Assembly: GCA_017545045.1 (NCBI GenBank)
Contig: JAFYDA010000017.1
Span: 1 to 51,529, forward strand
Length of the DNA: 51,529 nt
Reading direction: 5' to 3'
Origin: Prevotella sp.
Lineage (GTDB): Bacteria; Bacteroidota; Bacteroidia; Bacteroidales; Bacteroidaceae
Shown here: positions 15,929-25,276 of the stretch, piece by piece
Layout of the letters: every line of letters starts with the position of its first letter
Position numbering within the stretch: position 1 is the first letter of the stretch
Program-made: the position numbers and the translations under genes
The notes under the pieces: generated by a model
Databases searched by the model: none
What the model saw: only the letters and a program-made list of their open reading frames with translations
Told to the model about the DNA's origin: nothing

Positions 15929-16924
15929 TTATTCTGCAACGAGTGTGAAGCGCTTAAAAGCAACAATCTTCAGTTCCTTGTCCTGCTGGCTGAGCCACTG
16001 GGATACAGTGGCCTTGTCACCATCACCGAACTGGAACTCTTGGTCAACGAGGCAGCTTTCTTTCAGGAACTTCTGCACGCGTCCCTTAGCAATGTTCTCA
16101 ATCATCGGCATTTTCAGCTGAGCCTCACCCTCGGCCTTTGAAGTCTCTATCAATTTACGGGCTTCGTCAGCCTGCTCTTGAGTGAGCCATCCCTTAGCCA
16201 TGTTCGACTCAATGTGATCCTCACTATCAACGAGGTTGGGATTAATACCTGCCTTCTTAAGCTTCATCTCAACAAACTTCTCAACCTGCTCCAATTTGGT
16301 CTTCTCAACGGCAGTCTTGTACTCCTCGTCCAAAATTTTCTGGTCAACGCTCTGAGCGTCAAGAGCAACTGGCTTCATGGCTGCCACCTGCATAGCCAGT
16401 TTATGACCAGCCTCCTGAGCCAACTTGTTGGTCTGAACCATGGTACACAATGTATGCTTACCCATGTGGTCGTACACCTCAATGTTGTCACCCTCCAGAA
16501 CGAGATAGCCATCCAGTTCCATCTTTTCGCCAGTAATACCCGAACGCTGTGTAATAGCTTCCTGAGCTGTCTGGCCGTTGATGTCGAGCACCTTTACAGC
16601 CTCGATGTCAGTAGCCTTAGCAGCGATAGCTGCGTCAAGAATGCTCTGTGTCAAAGCGATGAAGTCAGCACCGTTAGCAACGAAGTCTGTTTCACACTTC
16701 AGGGCAATCATTGCAGCAAAGCCATTCACACATTTCACGAGAACACAACCATTAGAAGTCTCACGGTCGCTACGCTTGGCAGCGATAGCCAGTCCACGCT
16801 CACGGAGCAGCTCCTTGGCCTTGTCGAAGTCGCCTTCGGCTTCGGTCAGAGCCTTCTTAACGTCAGCGAGACCCGCGCCAGTCATAGCGCGAAGCTTCTT
16901 AATATCATCAATTGAAATTGCCAT
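15929..16924 (-). CDS. tsf: Elongation factor Ts
   Basis: 331 aa from ATG 16924 (MAISIDDIKKLRAMTGAGLA). It exchanges GDP for GTP on EF-Tu. The N-terminal UBA-like domain and the signature ALTEAEGDFDKAKELLRERG are followed by MIALKCETDFVANG, the EF-Tu contact region. It is longer than E. coli EF-Ts (283), as usual in Bacteroidetes, which carry a larger C-terminal part. A frame extending upstream to 16990 is ignored because it covers the hairpin region. tsf follows rpsB as in most bacteria and ends the operon. Confidence 0.97.
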   Translation of the reverse strand: MAISIDDIKKLRAMTGAGLADVKKALTEAEGDFDKAKELLRERGLAIAAKRSDRETSNGCVLVKCVNGFAAMIALKCETDFVANGADFIALTQSILDAAIAAKATDIEAVKVLDINGQTAQEAITQRSGITGEKMELDGYLVLEGDNIEVYDHMGKHTLCTMVQTNKLAQEAGHKLAMQVAAMKPVALDAQSVDQKILDEEYKTAVEKTKLEQVEKFVEMKLKKAGINPNLVDSEDHIESNMAKGWLTQEQADEARKLIETSKAEGEAQLKMPMIENIAKGRVQKFLKESCLVDQEFQFGDGDKATVSQWLSQQDKELKIVAFKRFTLVAE

Positions 16925-16940
16925 TTTATTGTCTTTTTTA

Positions 16941-17023
16941 ATGCACAATGAAGCTGCACCTAATTTATAATACCTTTCTTTGATATTCACTATGCAGTCA
17001 GCACGGCGCAGCTAATTGTGCAT
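16941..17023 (-). promoter_or_regulatory. Inverted repeat between rpsB and tsf
   Basis: ATGCACAAT (16941-16949) mirrors ATTGTGCAT (17015-17023), and AGCTGC (16952-16957) mirrors GCAGCT (17008-17013) just inside. The transcript would form a stem of about 15 bp with a small internal loop and a ~50-nt head, placed 17 nt upstream of the tsf start. It may modulate tsf expression relative to rpsB, or be a repeat remnant. Confidence 0.5.
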
Positions 17024-17042
17024 TGTGCATGTGAATTGTGAA

Positions 17043-17879
17043 TTATTCAGCAGCGGGAGCCTCTTCTTCTGCAACAGGAGCTTCCTCTGCAGGAGCTTCC
17101 TCCTCCTTACGAGCCTTGCGGGCAGGACGACGTACAGCCTTCTCCTCGACCTCTTCCTGTGCTTCAGAAGCTTTTTCGTCAGCCTTCTCAACTTTGCGTT
17201 CCTCAATACCTTCGGCAATAGCTGCACAGCAAGCGTTCAGAATAGCTTCAACACTGTCCTTGGCATCGTCGTTAGCAGGAATGACAAAATCAATGTTCTT
17301 TGGCTCACTGTTGGTATCGACGATACCAAACACGGGAATGCCCAAACGATTGGCCTCACGAACGGCAATCTGCTCTTTCAGTACGTCAACAACGAACAGA
17401 GCGCTGGGCAGACGGGTCAAGTCAGCGATAGAACCGAGGTTCTTCTCGAGTTTGGCACGCTGGCGGGTAATCTGCAACAGCTCACGCTTCGACAGGTTAC
17501 CATAAGTTCCATCGTTCATCAGTTTGTCAATATTTGCCATTTTCTTCACAGCCTTGCGAATAGTGGGGAAGTTAGTGAGCATACCGCCCGGCCAACGCTC
17601 AATCACATAAGGCATGTTTATGCTGGTTGCCTTTTCGGCAATCACTTCTTTTGTCTGTTTTTTAGTACCAACGAATAGAACCTTCTTGCCACTCTTGGCA
17701 ATCTGCTTTAAGGCATCGGCAGCCTCGTCAATCTTGGCAACCGTCTTATGCAGGTCGATGATGTGGATACCGTTACGCTCGGTATAGATGTAAGGAGCCA
17801 TGGCGGGGTTCCACTTACGCTTCAGGTGACCAAAATGACAGCCAGCCTGTAGCAACTGATCAAAATTTGTTCTTGACAT
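17043..17879 (-). CDS. rpsB: 30S ribosomal protein S2
   Basis: 278 aa. Typical start MSRTNFDQLLQAGCHFGHLK and the S2 signatures WNPAMAPYIYTERNGIHIID and RWPGGMLTNF. Residues from about 225 form an added tail very rich in Glu, Ala and Lys, seen in Bacteroidetes S2 and absent from E. coli (241 aa). Third gene of rplM-rpsI-rpsB-tsf on the minus strand; the 112-nt gap from rpsI may hold an internal regulatory site. Confidence 0.98.
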   Translation of the reverse strand: MSRTNFDQLLQAGCHFGHLKRKWNPAMAPYIYTERNGIHIIDLHKTVAKIDEAADALKQIAKSGKKVLFVGTKKQTKEVIAEKATSINMPYVIERWPGGMLTNFPTIRKAVKKMANIDKLMNDGTYGNLSKRELLQITRQRAKLEKNLGSIADLTRLPSALFVVDVLKEQIAVREANRLGIPVFGIVDTNSEPKNIDFVIPANDDAKDSVEAILNACCAAIAEGIEERKVEKADEKASEAQEEVEEKAVRRPARKARKEEEAPAEEAPVAEEEAPAAE

Positions 17880-17991
17880 TTTGCTTTAATTTTTTTAATT
17901 GTTTACTTTCTTTTAAATCTGTGTTAGATCAGCTCCCAAGTAGTCCCATAGGAATCTCAAGAGTTTAGATGCTAAACATAGTTCCGTCACA

Positions 17992-18378
17992 TTAACGCTT
18001 ACTGAACTGGAAGCGACGACGAGCTTTTGGCTGACCTGGCTTTTTACGCTCAACCTCACGGCTGTCACGTGTCAGGAAACCAGCATCCTTCAGCTTCTTC
18101 TTATCCTCTTCGTTCACCTTTACGAGGGCACGTGCGATAGCCATGCGCAGGGCCTGGCTCTGACCAGTGAAACCTCCACCGTCAAGATTCACCTTAATGT
18201 CATACTTCTCAGCCACTTCGAGCAGGTTCAGCGGCTGCTTAACCACGTACTGCAGGATGGCAGAGGGGAAATAAACTTCAATATCCTTCTTGTTGATCGT
18301 AATCTTACCAGTACCTTCCTGGAGATACACACGAGCTACTGAACTCTTGCGACGACCGATTGCATTTATTACTTCCAT
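17992..18378 (-). CDS. rpsI: 30S ribosomal protein S9
   Basis: 128 aa, the normal length. MEVINAIGRRKSSVARVYLQ at the start and the C-terminal GQPKARRRFQFSKR tail, which reaches into the P site, identify S9. It lies 13 nt after rplM, the standard L13-S9 pair. Confidence 0.98.
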   Translation of the reverse strand: MEVINAIGRRKSSVARVYLQEGTGKITINKKDIEVYFPSAILQYVVKQPLNLLEVAEKYDIKVNLDGGGFTGQSQALRMAIARALVKVNEEDKKKLKDAGFLTRDSREVERKKPGQPKARRRFQFSKR

Positions 18379-18391
18379 CTTACCTTATCTT

Positions 18392-18853
18392 TTATTTATA
18401 CTGGTTAATATCTATTGCCTTTGGCTTCTGAGCCTCGTGTGGATGCTCTGTTCCCTCATAAATGTAGAGGTTATTCAGCAGTGAACGACCGAGAGGTCCC
18501 TTCGGCAGCATACCCTTCACGGCATGACGCAGAATCTTGTCAATACCGTCCTTGCGCTGGCGCAGCTGGGCAGGCGTATTGAAACGCTGACCGCCAGGAT
18601 ACCCAGTATAACGGGTATAGACCTTGTCAGTCTCTTTTTTACCTGTGAAAACCACCTTATCGGCGTTGATAAGGATAACATTGTCACCGCAATCTACATG
18701 CGGAGTGAAAGTTGGCTTGTACTTTCCGCGAATCAGCTTAGCTACTTTCGAGCAGAGACGACCTACCACCTGATCGGTTGCATCGATGACCACCCACTCC
18801 TTCTTTGCTGTCTCCTTGTTGACGGAAATAGTCTTGTAACTTAAAGTGTTCAT
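18392..18853 (-). CDS. rplM: 50S ribosomal protein L13
   Basis: 153 aa. WVVIDATDQVVGRLCSKVAK and the motif KGMLPKGPLGRSLLNNLYIY are diagnostic for L13, an early-assembling large-subunit protein. First gene of the four-gene ribosomal operon; a leader of about 200 nt separates it from the likely promoter. Confidence 0.98.
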   Translation of the reverse strand: MNTLSYKTISVNKETAKKEWVVIDATDQVVGRLCSKVAKLIRGKYKPTFTPHVDCGDNVILINADKVVFTGKKETDKVYTRYTGYPGGQRFNTPAQLRQRKDGIDKILRHAVKGMLPKGPLGRSLLNNLYIYEGTEHPHEAQKPKAIDINQYK

Positions 18854-19059
18854 TTCTCTTTTTGGTTTACTAAAAAACTTTTTTACATTATTCTTTTACA
18901 CACACAAACCTTACATCCGAGGTCTAACGCTCGGCTGCAAGTCTAACGTATGCTGAAACGCTGATTCACGAACCGCTTCGCCCGGCCAAAGACGCCGCTA
19001 TTCACACAACATTTCGTGGGGATTCTAAGCCTCTCCCCAATAATCGGACTGCAAAGGTA
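18854..19059 (-). promoter_or_regulatory. Leader and -7 box of the rplM operon
   Basis: The minus strand carries TACCTTTG at 19059-19052, a full TAnnTTTG match, leaving about 200 nt of untranslated leader before rplM. The leader is GC-richer than typical leaders here and contains several short self-complementary stretches (for example around 18915-18935 and 18995-19045), as expected if an RNA structure mediates autoregulation by L13 or S9. No known motif was recognised. Confidence 0.4.
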
Positions 19060-19118
19060 CTGCTTTTTCTTCATGTAAAGAACAGCAGCACCTCCAAAGT
19101 TGCATTATTTATATTTAT

Positions 19119-21809
19119 TTAACACATAAGAACCTCTACAATATGCTTGCCAGGCACGGCTTTGATGACAGTTCCCTCGATGGGGAAACCGTCGAGCACA
19201 ATACGCTTCACACCGCTCTCCTTTCCGTCGGGATTCTTAACGGTGATGTCAAACTCGGCATCGCGCAGAACACGGTGTACTGTGTACTCCTTCAACGTCG
19301 CGGGGATACACGGGTCTATTTCCAGCCCGTCGAACGTCGGCCGGATGCCCAGGATATACTGAGTCACCGTCAGCCAGTTCCACGCCGCGGTGCCCGTCAA
19401 CCACGAGTTCTTGCCCTCTCCCGGCTTCGCGGCGTCCTTGCCGGCCACCATCTGGCAGTACACATACGGCTCCACCTTGTGCAGCTGCTGGTCCTTGATC
19501 CACGCTGGACAAATCTTCGTGTAGTGCTCCCAGGCGTCGTTGCCGCGCCGGGCCACCGTCTCGCCGATAATCACCCAAGGATTGTTGTGGCAGAAGATGC
19601 CCGCGTTCTCCTTATATCCGGCGGGGTAGCTGCTGATCTCGCCCATCTCCACGTAATACCGCGTGAAGGCCGGGTTGTTCAGCACCATGCCGTGCTCACA
19701 GTCGAGGTATTTCTTGCAGGAGTCGAGTGCCTTATCAACCATGCCGTCCTCCAGTCCAATCCCAGCCATCGTGCAGAAGCCTTGGCTCTCGATGAAGATC
19801 TTGCCTTCCTCGCACTCCTTGCTGCCGATCTTATTCCCGTAGAAGTCGTAGGCGCGGAGATACCACTCGCCGTCCCAGCCGTGCTTCTTCACTGCCTCTA
19901 CCATCGCGTCGATGCAGCCCTGCGCCCTGTCGGCCTCTGTCTCGTAGGTTGCGCTATTAGCGCAGCTTACCGAACCGGCCAGCTCCCGGCACAGCTCCAC
20001 GTACTGCTTCCCCGTGAGCACGAACAGCCCGGCTATCATCAGGCTCTCGGCCTTCGAGCCCTCGCTGTTGTTCTCCGTCGTCTGGAAGCTCTCGTTGGGG
20101 TCCCACGAGAAGCAGTTCAGGTTCAGGCAGTCGTTCCAGTCGGCGCGACCGATGAGCGGCAGCATGTGCGGTCCGAGGTTGTTCACCACGTGGTCGAACG
20201 AGATGCGCAGGTGCTCGAACAGCGTCACCTCCGTGCCCGGCTGGTTGTCGAAGGGCACCATCTCGTCGAGTATCGAGAAGTCGCCCGTCTCCTTGATATA
20301 CGCCACCGTGCCGAAGATCAGCCAGCACGGGTCGTCGTTGAACCCGCCGCCGATGTCGTTGTTGCCCCGCTTCGTCAGCGGCTGGTACTGGTGGTAGCAC
20401 CCGCCGTCGGGGAACTGCGTCGAGGCGATGTCGATAATTCTCTGCCGGGCGCGGCTCGGAATCTGGTGCACGAACCCCACGAGGTCCTGGTTGGAGTCGC
20501 GGAAGCCCATGCCGCGGCCCACGCCGCTCTCGAAGAAGCTCGCCGAGCGAGAGAAGCAGAAGGTAATCATGCACTGGTACTGGTTCCAGATGTTCACCAT
20601 CCTGTCGAGCCGCTCGTCGCCGCTCTTCACGGTGAACTTCGACAGCAGTCCGTTCCACATCTGGCGCAGTTCGGCGAAGGCGGCATCGACAGCCTCCACC
20701 GTTGAGAAGCGGGAGATGACGGCATGCGCCTTCTCCTTATTAATAATGGTGCGGTCGAGAGAACCAAGGGAGGTGAGAAGCAGACCCTCCCCCGACCCCT
20801 CCCTGTGAGGGAGGGGAGTAGTTACTTCTGCCGCTGCATTTCCGTCTTGAGAGTATATACTCCCCTCCCTCACAGGGAGGGGCTGGGGGGAGGGTCTGCT
20901 GGGTATGGGCATGAACTTCTTCTCCTGCTCATTCTCCGCATATCCTAACACGAAGATAAAATCCTTGCTCTCGCCAGGCTGCAGCTCCACCTCGATATAA
21001 TGCGAGGCTATCGGGCTCCACCCGTGCGCCACGCTGTTGCTGGGCTTCCCCGCCATCACACACTGCGGGTTGGAGAAGTCGTTGTACAGCCCGATGAAGC
21101 TCTCCCTGTCGGTGTCGAAGCCCTGCGCCTCCGCATTCGTCAGCGCGTAGTAGGCGTAGTGGTTGCGGCGCTCCTTATACTCCGTCTTGTGGTAGATGGT
21201 GGTGGCCTTGACGGGAGAACCGTCAAGCGCGACCCGCTCTATCTCCACCTCCCCCGTCGACCAGTTCCGCTGGAAGTTCTCCATGTCCGTGGCCGCGTTC
21301 CACAGGCACCACTCGGTGAAGGAGAACAGCTTCAGCCGCTTCGTCTCTCCGCCCTTGTTCGTCAGCGTCAGCTTCTGCACCTCCGCCCACGTCTTCAGTG
21401 GCACGAAGAACAGCACTGAGGCCTCCACCCCGTTCTTACTGCCCGTGATGCGTGTATAGTTCATGCCGTGGCGGCACTCATACGAGTCGAGCGCCGTCTT
21501 GCACGGCTTCCACCCGGGACTCCAAGGCTCAGAGTACTCACTCCCCTCTCCAGTCGGAGAGGGGTCAGGGGTGAGGCTTTCTCTGATGTAGAAGTACCTG
21601 CCTCCCGCATCCATCGGCACGCCGTTATACCTGTACCGCGTAATGCGCCTGAACTTCGCGTCCTTGTAGAAGTCGTAACCGCCAGCGGTGTTCGAGATGA
21701 GTCCGAAGAAATCTTCGTTACCTAAGTAGTTAATCCACGGGAACGGCGTCGCCGGATCGGTGATGACGTATTCGCGATTCTTGTCATCGAAATATCCAAA
21801 AGTTTTCAT
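19119..21809 (-). CDS. GH94 disaccharide phosphorylase (cellobiose phosphorylase-like)
   Basis: 896 aa. GH94 enzymes split beta-linked disaccharides with phosphate, giving a sugar-1-phosphate. [20 protein letters not shown] is the typical start, and the catalytic-aspartate motif ADWNDCLNL lies near residue 555; [40 protein letters not shown] and [13 protein letters not shown] also match. The family is normally about 800-820 aa; the excess is due largely to two in-frame palindromic insertions (residues ~78-93 and ~303-344). The gene is clearly richer in GC than its neighbours, hinting at transfer. It follows the glycosyltransferase genes after 21 nt. Cellobiose is the likeliest substrate, but cellodextrin or other beta-glucosides are possible. 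No signal peptide: cytoplasmic. Confidence 0.92.
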   Translation of the reverse strand: MKTFGYFDDKNREYVITDPATPFPWINYLGNEDFFGLISNTAGGYDFYKDAKFRRITRYRYNGVPMDAGGRYFYIRESLTPDPSPTGEGSEYSEPWSPGWKPCKTALDSYECRHGMNYTRITGSKNGVEASVLFFVPLKTWAEVQKLTLTNKGGETKRLKLFSFTEWCLWNAATDMENFQRNWSTGEVEIERVALDGSPVKATTIYHKTEYKERRNHYAYYALTNAEAQGFDTDRESFIGLYNDFSNPQCVMAGKPSNSVAHGWSPIASHYIEVELQPGESKDFIFVLGYAENEQEKKFMPIPSRPSPQPLPVREGSIYSQDGNAAAEVTTPLPHREGSGEGLLLTSLGSLDRTIINKEKAHAVISRFSTVEAVDAAFAELRQMWNGLLSKFTVKSGDERLDRMVNIWNQYQCMITFCFSRSASFFESGVGRGMGFRDSNQDLVGFVHQIPSRARQRIIDIASTQFPDGGCYHQYQPLTKRGNNDIGGGFNDDPCWLIFGTVAYIKETGDFSILDEMVPFDNQPGTEVTLFEHLRISFDHVVNNLGPHMLPLIGRADWNDCLNLNCFSWDPNESFQTTENNSEGSKAESLMIAGLFVLTGKQYVELCRELAGSVSCANSATYETEADRAQGCIDAMVEAVKKHGWDGEWYLRAYDFYGNKIGSKECEEGKIFIESQGFCTMAGIGLEDGMVDKALDSCKKYLDCEHGMVLNNPAFTRYYVEMGEISSYPAGYKENAGIFCHNNPWVIIGETVARRGNDAWEHYTKICPAWIKDQQLHKVEPYVYCQMVAGKDAAKPGEGKNSWLTGTAAWNWLTVTQYILGIRPTFDGLEIDPCIPATLKEYTVHRVLRDAEFDITVKNPDGKESGVKRIVLDGFPIEGTVIKAVPGKHIVEVLMC
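20779..20900. repeat. 122-bp palindromic element inserted in-frame in GH94
   Basis: Arms of about 42 bp (20779-20820 and 20858-20900) are near-perfect inverted repeats, beginning AGCAGACCCTCCCCC and containing the nested palindrome CCCTCCCTGTGAGGGAGGG; 37 nt separate them. The reading frame stays open and encodes PLPVREGS and [11 protein letters not shown]. The element is a REP-like sequence tolerated inside a protein. Confidence 0.85.
21537..21576. repeat. Short palindromic element inserted in-frame in GH94
   Basis: CCCCTCTCC and GGAGAGGGG flank AGTC, with outer CTCAC/GTGAG pairing. It encodes [16 protein letters not shown] at residues ~79-94, the same peptide style as the larger element in this gene, so both probably belong to one repeat family. 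Confidence 0.75.
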
Positions 21810-21830
21810 ACCTCTTTAATTAATCTTTAG

Positions 21831-22856
21831 TTACTGATAATTATAACGTCCTGTAAGTTTCTTGAACCTGTGTGCAACAGCCTGTTTTATCTGAGAGAAA
21901 TTGCCAAAACGCAGGTTGCGATAGAGTTCCTCAAAAGAGCGGGCAACCTTAACCCACGGATGCCCCCACCCCATGATGCGGTAGACACGCTGTTTATATT
22001 CCACATTCTCTATCACGTATTTGGGATGTCGTAAGGGCCATTGCAAGTCGTGAGATGGCAGGGAGAGCAATCGCTGCATCGCTTTAGGCAGGGTTTTCAG
22101 CGGCGACTGGAAATGAGCCGACTCCTCGCTGACGGCCGTATTCTGAATCAAGTTCTTGGTAGGTACAATGGTCAAGCCGCTGTTCAGTGTGCAGGCCGTC
22201 CAAAGAAGCGTCTCATAGATGGAATTGCCTGATGCCTTGTGCTTACGCAGTTTTTTCAGCATCTCTTTTCCTCCTTCGTGGCGATTGGCCACGTATGCCT
22301 CCAGCTGGTGCATGTTAAAGGCATCATCGACAATGGGATAGCCTACCTCGCACCGGCTGAACACCCGCCGCCACGAAGCCCATCCCCAGATGCTGAATGC
22401 CGTCGTGAACAGGTAGTCGTAGGGCGCATCCGTCTGTTCCTCGTGATTGAAGCCTGCTATCATCGTGATGCGGTTATCGTGCTCATAGCGCTCAAGCATC
22501 TCGCGACAGAAAGGGATGAACGACAGCGACGGGGTAGAATCGTCTTCCAGCACAATGCATTTGTCGGCCAATGAAAAGGCCCACGTCTGCGCCTTGTGGT
22601 TCGACAGCCAGGCGCCACTGTTCTCTGTGTGATAGCTGCGATGGACGTCACATTCCCAGTCTATCTCGCAATCATCAACGATCTTTCGTGCAGCTTCCAG
22701 CTTTAGCGCCTCTGCCTCGTTGCGGGGCCCGTCCTGATAGATGAACAGCCTTGAGGGGCGCGACTCACGAATGGCATTGAACGTGCGTCGGAGTGTCTCT
22801 GTACGTGAAAAAATGATGAGCAGCACGGCTACGTCATTCTGGGAGGGATATTTCAT
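21831..22856 (-). CDS. Glycosyltransferase, GT-A fold, family 2-like
   Basis: 341 aa from ATG 22856, which overlaps the stop of the upstream gene (ATGA); an ATG at 22865 would add three residues. The N-terminus VAVLLIIFSRTETLRRTFNA starts a GT-A Rossmann-like domain; CIVLEDDSTPS carries the metal-binding acidic motif. WGWASWRR and NAFSIWGW-like aromatic stretches resemble the HlpA/hemolysin-like glycosyltransferases. It probably adds a sugar to a surface polysaccharide intermediate. It is the third gene of a minus-strand unit flippase, GT, GT, GH94. Confidence 0.82.
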   Translation of the reverse strand: MKYPSQNDVAVLLIIFSRTETLRRTFNAIRESRPSRLFIYQDGPRNEAEALKLEAARKIVDDCEIDWECDVHRSYHTENSGAWLSNHKAQTWAFSLADKCIVLEDDSTPSLSFIPFCREMLERYEHDNRITMIAGFNHEEQTDAPYDYLFTTAFSIWGWASWRRVFSRCEVGYPIVDDAFNMHQLEAYVANRHEGGKEMLKKLRKHKASGNSIYETLLWTACTLNSGLTIVPTKNLIQNTAVSEESAHFQSPLKTLPKAMQRLLSLPSHDLQWPLRHPKYVIENVEYKQRVYRIMGWGHPWVKVARSFEELYRNLRFGNFSQIKQAVAHRFKKLTGRYNYQ

Positions 22857-23764
22857 TTTTTCCATTTCAGCAGTGTCTTGTAGGTGTGAACAAGCAGATA
22901 GGCCATGCGTGGCGGCAATAGCAGGACGATACGGTCCATCAGGGGAATATCGCTGGTGAGCTGACGGCGCAGGGGCCGGTAGTATTCGTCGAGAACGTTG
23001 AACTGTCGGCGGTCGATAAATTTCTCGTAGACCTTCATCTGATGGTGTACGAAAGCCGAACGATAGCGTTCCCATTGCGGTTGCAGCGTCTGGCGCAGTT
23101 GGTCGTCGTAGATGCGAATCCAACTCAACGTTTCCCTGCGACTGTTAGGTACATCCTCATAGTGCAGATAGGCGCTTATCTCAGTAAAGAATACCTTGGG
23201 CTGTTTCATCAGGCATTTAATCTGCATGAGTGAGTCTTCGCGCTCCACTATCTCACGAGATGCATCCAGACAACCTTCCAGTAGCTCGCGACGGAAGATG
23301 ATGCCCCACAAGACACAGAACTGGCTGCGCAAGGCCAGCAGATCGCGAATCAACCGCTCAGGCTCAATGAAGCCTCGCAGTCCCGAGTCATGACGGTGCC
23401 CATATTGGTCGTCGTAAGTACCTATCACCTCGTCGGCTTCCGTCTCGTTGATAATCCTGTGCATCACAGCCAGTGCATGTTCCGTGAGAAGGTCATCGGC
23501 ATCGGCAAACATGATGTAGCGGCCTTCACTGTGTTCCACACCATATCGGCGGGCAGCCGTCACACCTCCATTGTCCTTATGAAAAACCTTCAGCCTGTGT
23601 TCACTCACTGCCCAGCGGTCGCAGATGTCGCCAGAGCCGTCAGTGCTACCATCCTCGACAGCCACCACCTCAAAAGAGTCAAAGTCCTGCCGGAAGATGC
23701 TCTCAAAGCATTTGTCCAGATATTCTGCCTTATTGTAGACAGGTATGATGACGGTTATTTCCAT
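22853..23764 (-). CDS. Family 2 glycosyltransferase
   Basis: 303 aa from ATG 23764, giving MEITVIIPVYNKAEYLDKCF, the classical GT2 start; the longer frame upstream overlaps the flippase gene and is rejected. The nucleotide-sugar motifs VVAVEDGSTDGSGDICDRWA and the DxD-type MFADADDLL are present. It begins 8 nt after the flippase stop and overlaps the next glycosyltransferase by 4 nt, so the three are one transcript for cell-surface polysaccharide assembly. Donor and acceptor sugars cannot be read from the sequence. Confidence 0.92.
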   Translation of the reverse strand: MEITVIIPVYNKAEYLDKCFESIFRQDFDSFEVVAVEDGSTDGSGDICDRWAVSEHRLKVFHKDNGGVTAARRYGVEHSEGRYIMFADADDLLTEHALAVMHRIINETEADEVIGTYDDQYGHRHDSGLRGFIEPERLIRDLLALRSQFCVLWGIIFRRELLEGCLDASREIVEREDSLMQIKCLMKQPKVFFTEISAYLHYEDVPNSRRETLSWIRIYDDQLRQTLQPQWERYRSAFVHHQMKVYEKFIDRRQFNVLDEYYRPLRRQLTSDIPLMDRIVLLLPPRMAYLLVHTYKTLLKWKK

Positions 23765-23772
23765 AAGGTGTC

Positions 23773-25212
23773 TTATCGTTTTTTCTTGAAGACAAATTGC
23801 ATACACTCACGCAAAATGGCTACATTCAGCAGGCGCATGGCAGCATAATAGAGTGCGGCGGCAACGATGATGCGCAGCAACAGAAGCAGCCAGAGATTCT
23901 CAACAGGCAGCGTTGCATAATGGACTGCCAGCATAACGACTGCCGAGATGATGACAAAGGGTACCGTGTCTCGCAGCAAGTCCGTCATGCGAAGTCCTAT
24001 AATGCGACGGGCAAAAGGCTGCCATGCTATCAGCCACAGGATATTAAACAGACTGTAGGCTATCACCATCACCGTAATACCTTGTCTGTAGAACAATAAG
24101 ATGACCACTAACTGTAGCAGTATCTGTCCGATGTTTAGCCACATGTTCACGTCGCTACGTCCGTGACTGATGACCAGATTCTGAAAAAGAGTGAATAGCG
24201 GCATGAAAGCACCGCTCAGACAGAGTATCTGCAACAACGGGACACAGTCAATCCATTTTTCTCCGATGGTGCAGAGTATAAACTCGCGAGCCACCAATGC
24301 CAAGCCGAACAAGGCAGGAAACGACAGGAAAGCCGCAAAACGTACCATTTTTCGAAACACCTGGAGTTCGCGTTCGCGCTCATCGCGCACACTCACCAAC
24401 ACAGGCTGAGCCACCTGCGACAACATGCCCCCCACCGTCTGGAAGGCCATGGCATCCCATTTGTAAGCCTGAAAGAAGTTTCCTACCACCCTGGCATCGC
24501 GGAACAATCGTCCAAAAATGACGGTGAGCATGTTCTGATTAACAGTGTTGACGATCATCGTAACCAGTATCTTCATTGAGAACGAAAACGTCTGACGGAT
24601 ATAATCGAAAGTGAAACGCAGCGAGGGTTTCCATCTTACATAATAGAAGCGTCCCAGAACCAGAACCAGGGAGTTGACCACCTGCTGCCAAGCCAGGCTC
24701 CAATAAGCCATACCGTTCTGTGCCATCACGATGGCCGTCGTTCCTGAAAGCAACAGCGCGGCTATGTTGATGATTGTGATTTCGCGGTTCATCATATTCT
24801 TCACAAGATAGGCATTCGTCGAAATGCCAAACGACGAGATGAAGAAGGCAAGAAACAGGAAACGTGACAAGTCGGTGAGACGGGGCTGATGAAAGAACCA
24901 CGCAATGAGCGGTGCCGAACAGAACAGCACGGCATAGAGTAGCCCGCCCATCAGGATATTGAACCAGAACACGCTGTTGTACTGTGCTGCCGTAGGCTTT
25001 TTCTCGTTGATCAGTGCCGTGGAGAAACCACTCGACTGCAGGTTGCCGGCAATGGCCGAAAAAATAGCCAGCATGCCAATGAGTCCGGTATCCTCTGGAG
25101 AAAGTTTGCGCAGAATCATAATGCCTATGAGCAGGTTCAGCACCTGCATGGTGCCGTTGTTCACAGCCCCCCACATCAGTCCTTTTGCCGTCTTTTCTTT
25201 CAGATTTTCCAT
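23773..25212 (-). CDS. Polysaccharide flippase, Wzx/MOP superfamily
   Basis: 479 aa from ATG 25212 (MENLKEKTAKGLMWGAVNNG); the much longer open frame upstream crosses the divergent promoter region and is not used. About 12-14 hydrophobic helices and the start QVLNLLIGIMILRKLSPEDT identify the lipopolysaccharide/teichuronic-acid flippase type (WzxC/TuaB-like). It would move lipid-linked glycan across the inner membrane. First gene of the unit with two glycosyltransferases and GH94. Its promoter lies so close to the ATG that the leader would be only a few nucleotides. Confidence 0.92.
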   Translation of the reverse strand: MENLKEKTAKGLMWGAVNNGTMQVLNLLIGIMILRKLSPEDTGLIGMLAIFSAIAGNLQSSGFSTALINEKKPTAAQYNSVFWFNILMGGLLYAVLFCSAPLIAWFFHQPRLTDLSRFLFLAFFISSFGISTNAYLVKNMMNREITIINIAALLLSGTTAIVMAQNGMAYWSLAWQQVVNSLVLVLGRFYYVRWKPSLRFTFDYIRQTFSFSMKILVTMIVNTVNQNMLTVIFGRLFRDARVVGNFFQAYKWDAMAFQTVGGMLSQVAQPVLVSVRDERERELQVFRKMVRFAAFLSFPALFGLALVAREFILCTIGEKWIDCVPLLQILCLSGAFMPLFTLFQNLVISHGRSDVNMWLNIGQILLQLVVILLFYRQGITVMVIAYSLFNILWLIAWQPFARRIIGLRMTDLLRDTVPFVIISAVVMLAVHYATLPVENLWLLLLLRIIVAAALYYAAMRLLNVAILRECMQFVFKKKR

Positions 25213-25221
25213 TCTAACGTG

Positions 25222-25253
25222 CAAAAATACGATTTTTTGTTTGATTATCCAAA
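25222..25253 (-). promoter_or_regulatory. Promoter of the flippase operon
   Basis: Minus strand TTTG (25253-25250), 20 nt, TATTTTTG (25229-25222): full consensus. The -7 box ends 9 nt before the ATG. It overlaps the divergent acyltransferase promoter. Confidence 0.75.
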
Positions 25254-25271
25254 ATAAAGTTTGTAAATTTG
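25240..25271 (+). promoter_or_regulatory. Promoter of the acyltransferase gene
   Basis: TTTG (25240-25243), 20 nt, TAAATTTG (25264-25271): full consensus. The ATG at 25277 follows 5 nt later, so the transcript is leaderless or nearly so, unless a later ATG (25283-25289) is used. Confidence 0.75.
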
Positions 25272-25276
25272 CACAC

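Noticed and set aside
19143-20705. 520-codon plus-strand frame opposite GH94
   Set aside because: A mirror frame produced by high GC in the GH94 gene; composition is Ala/Arg/Val/Leu/His-rich and without any domain.
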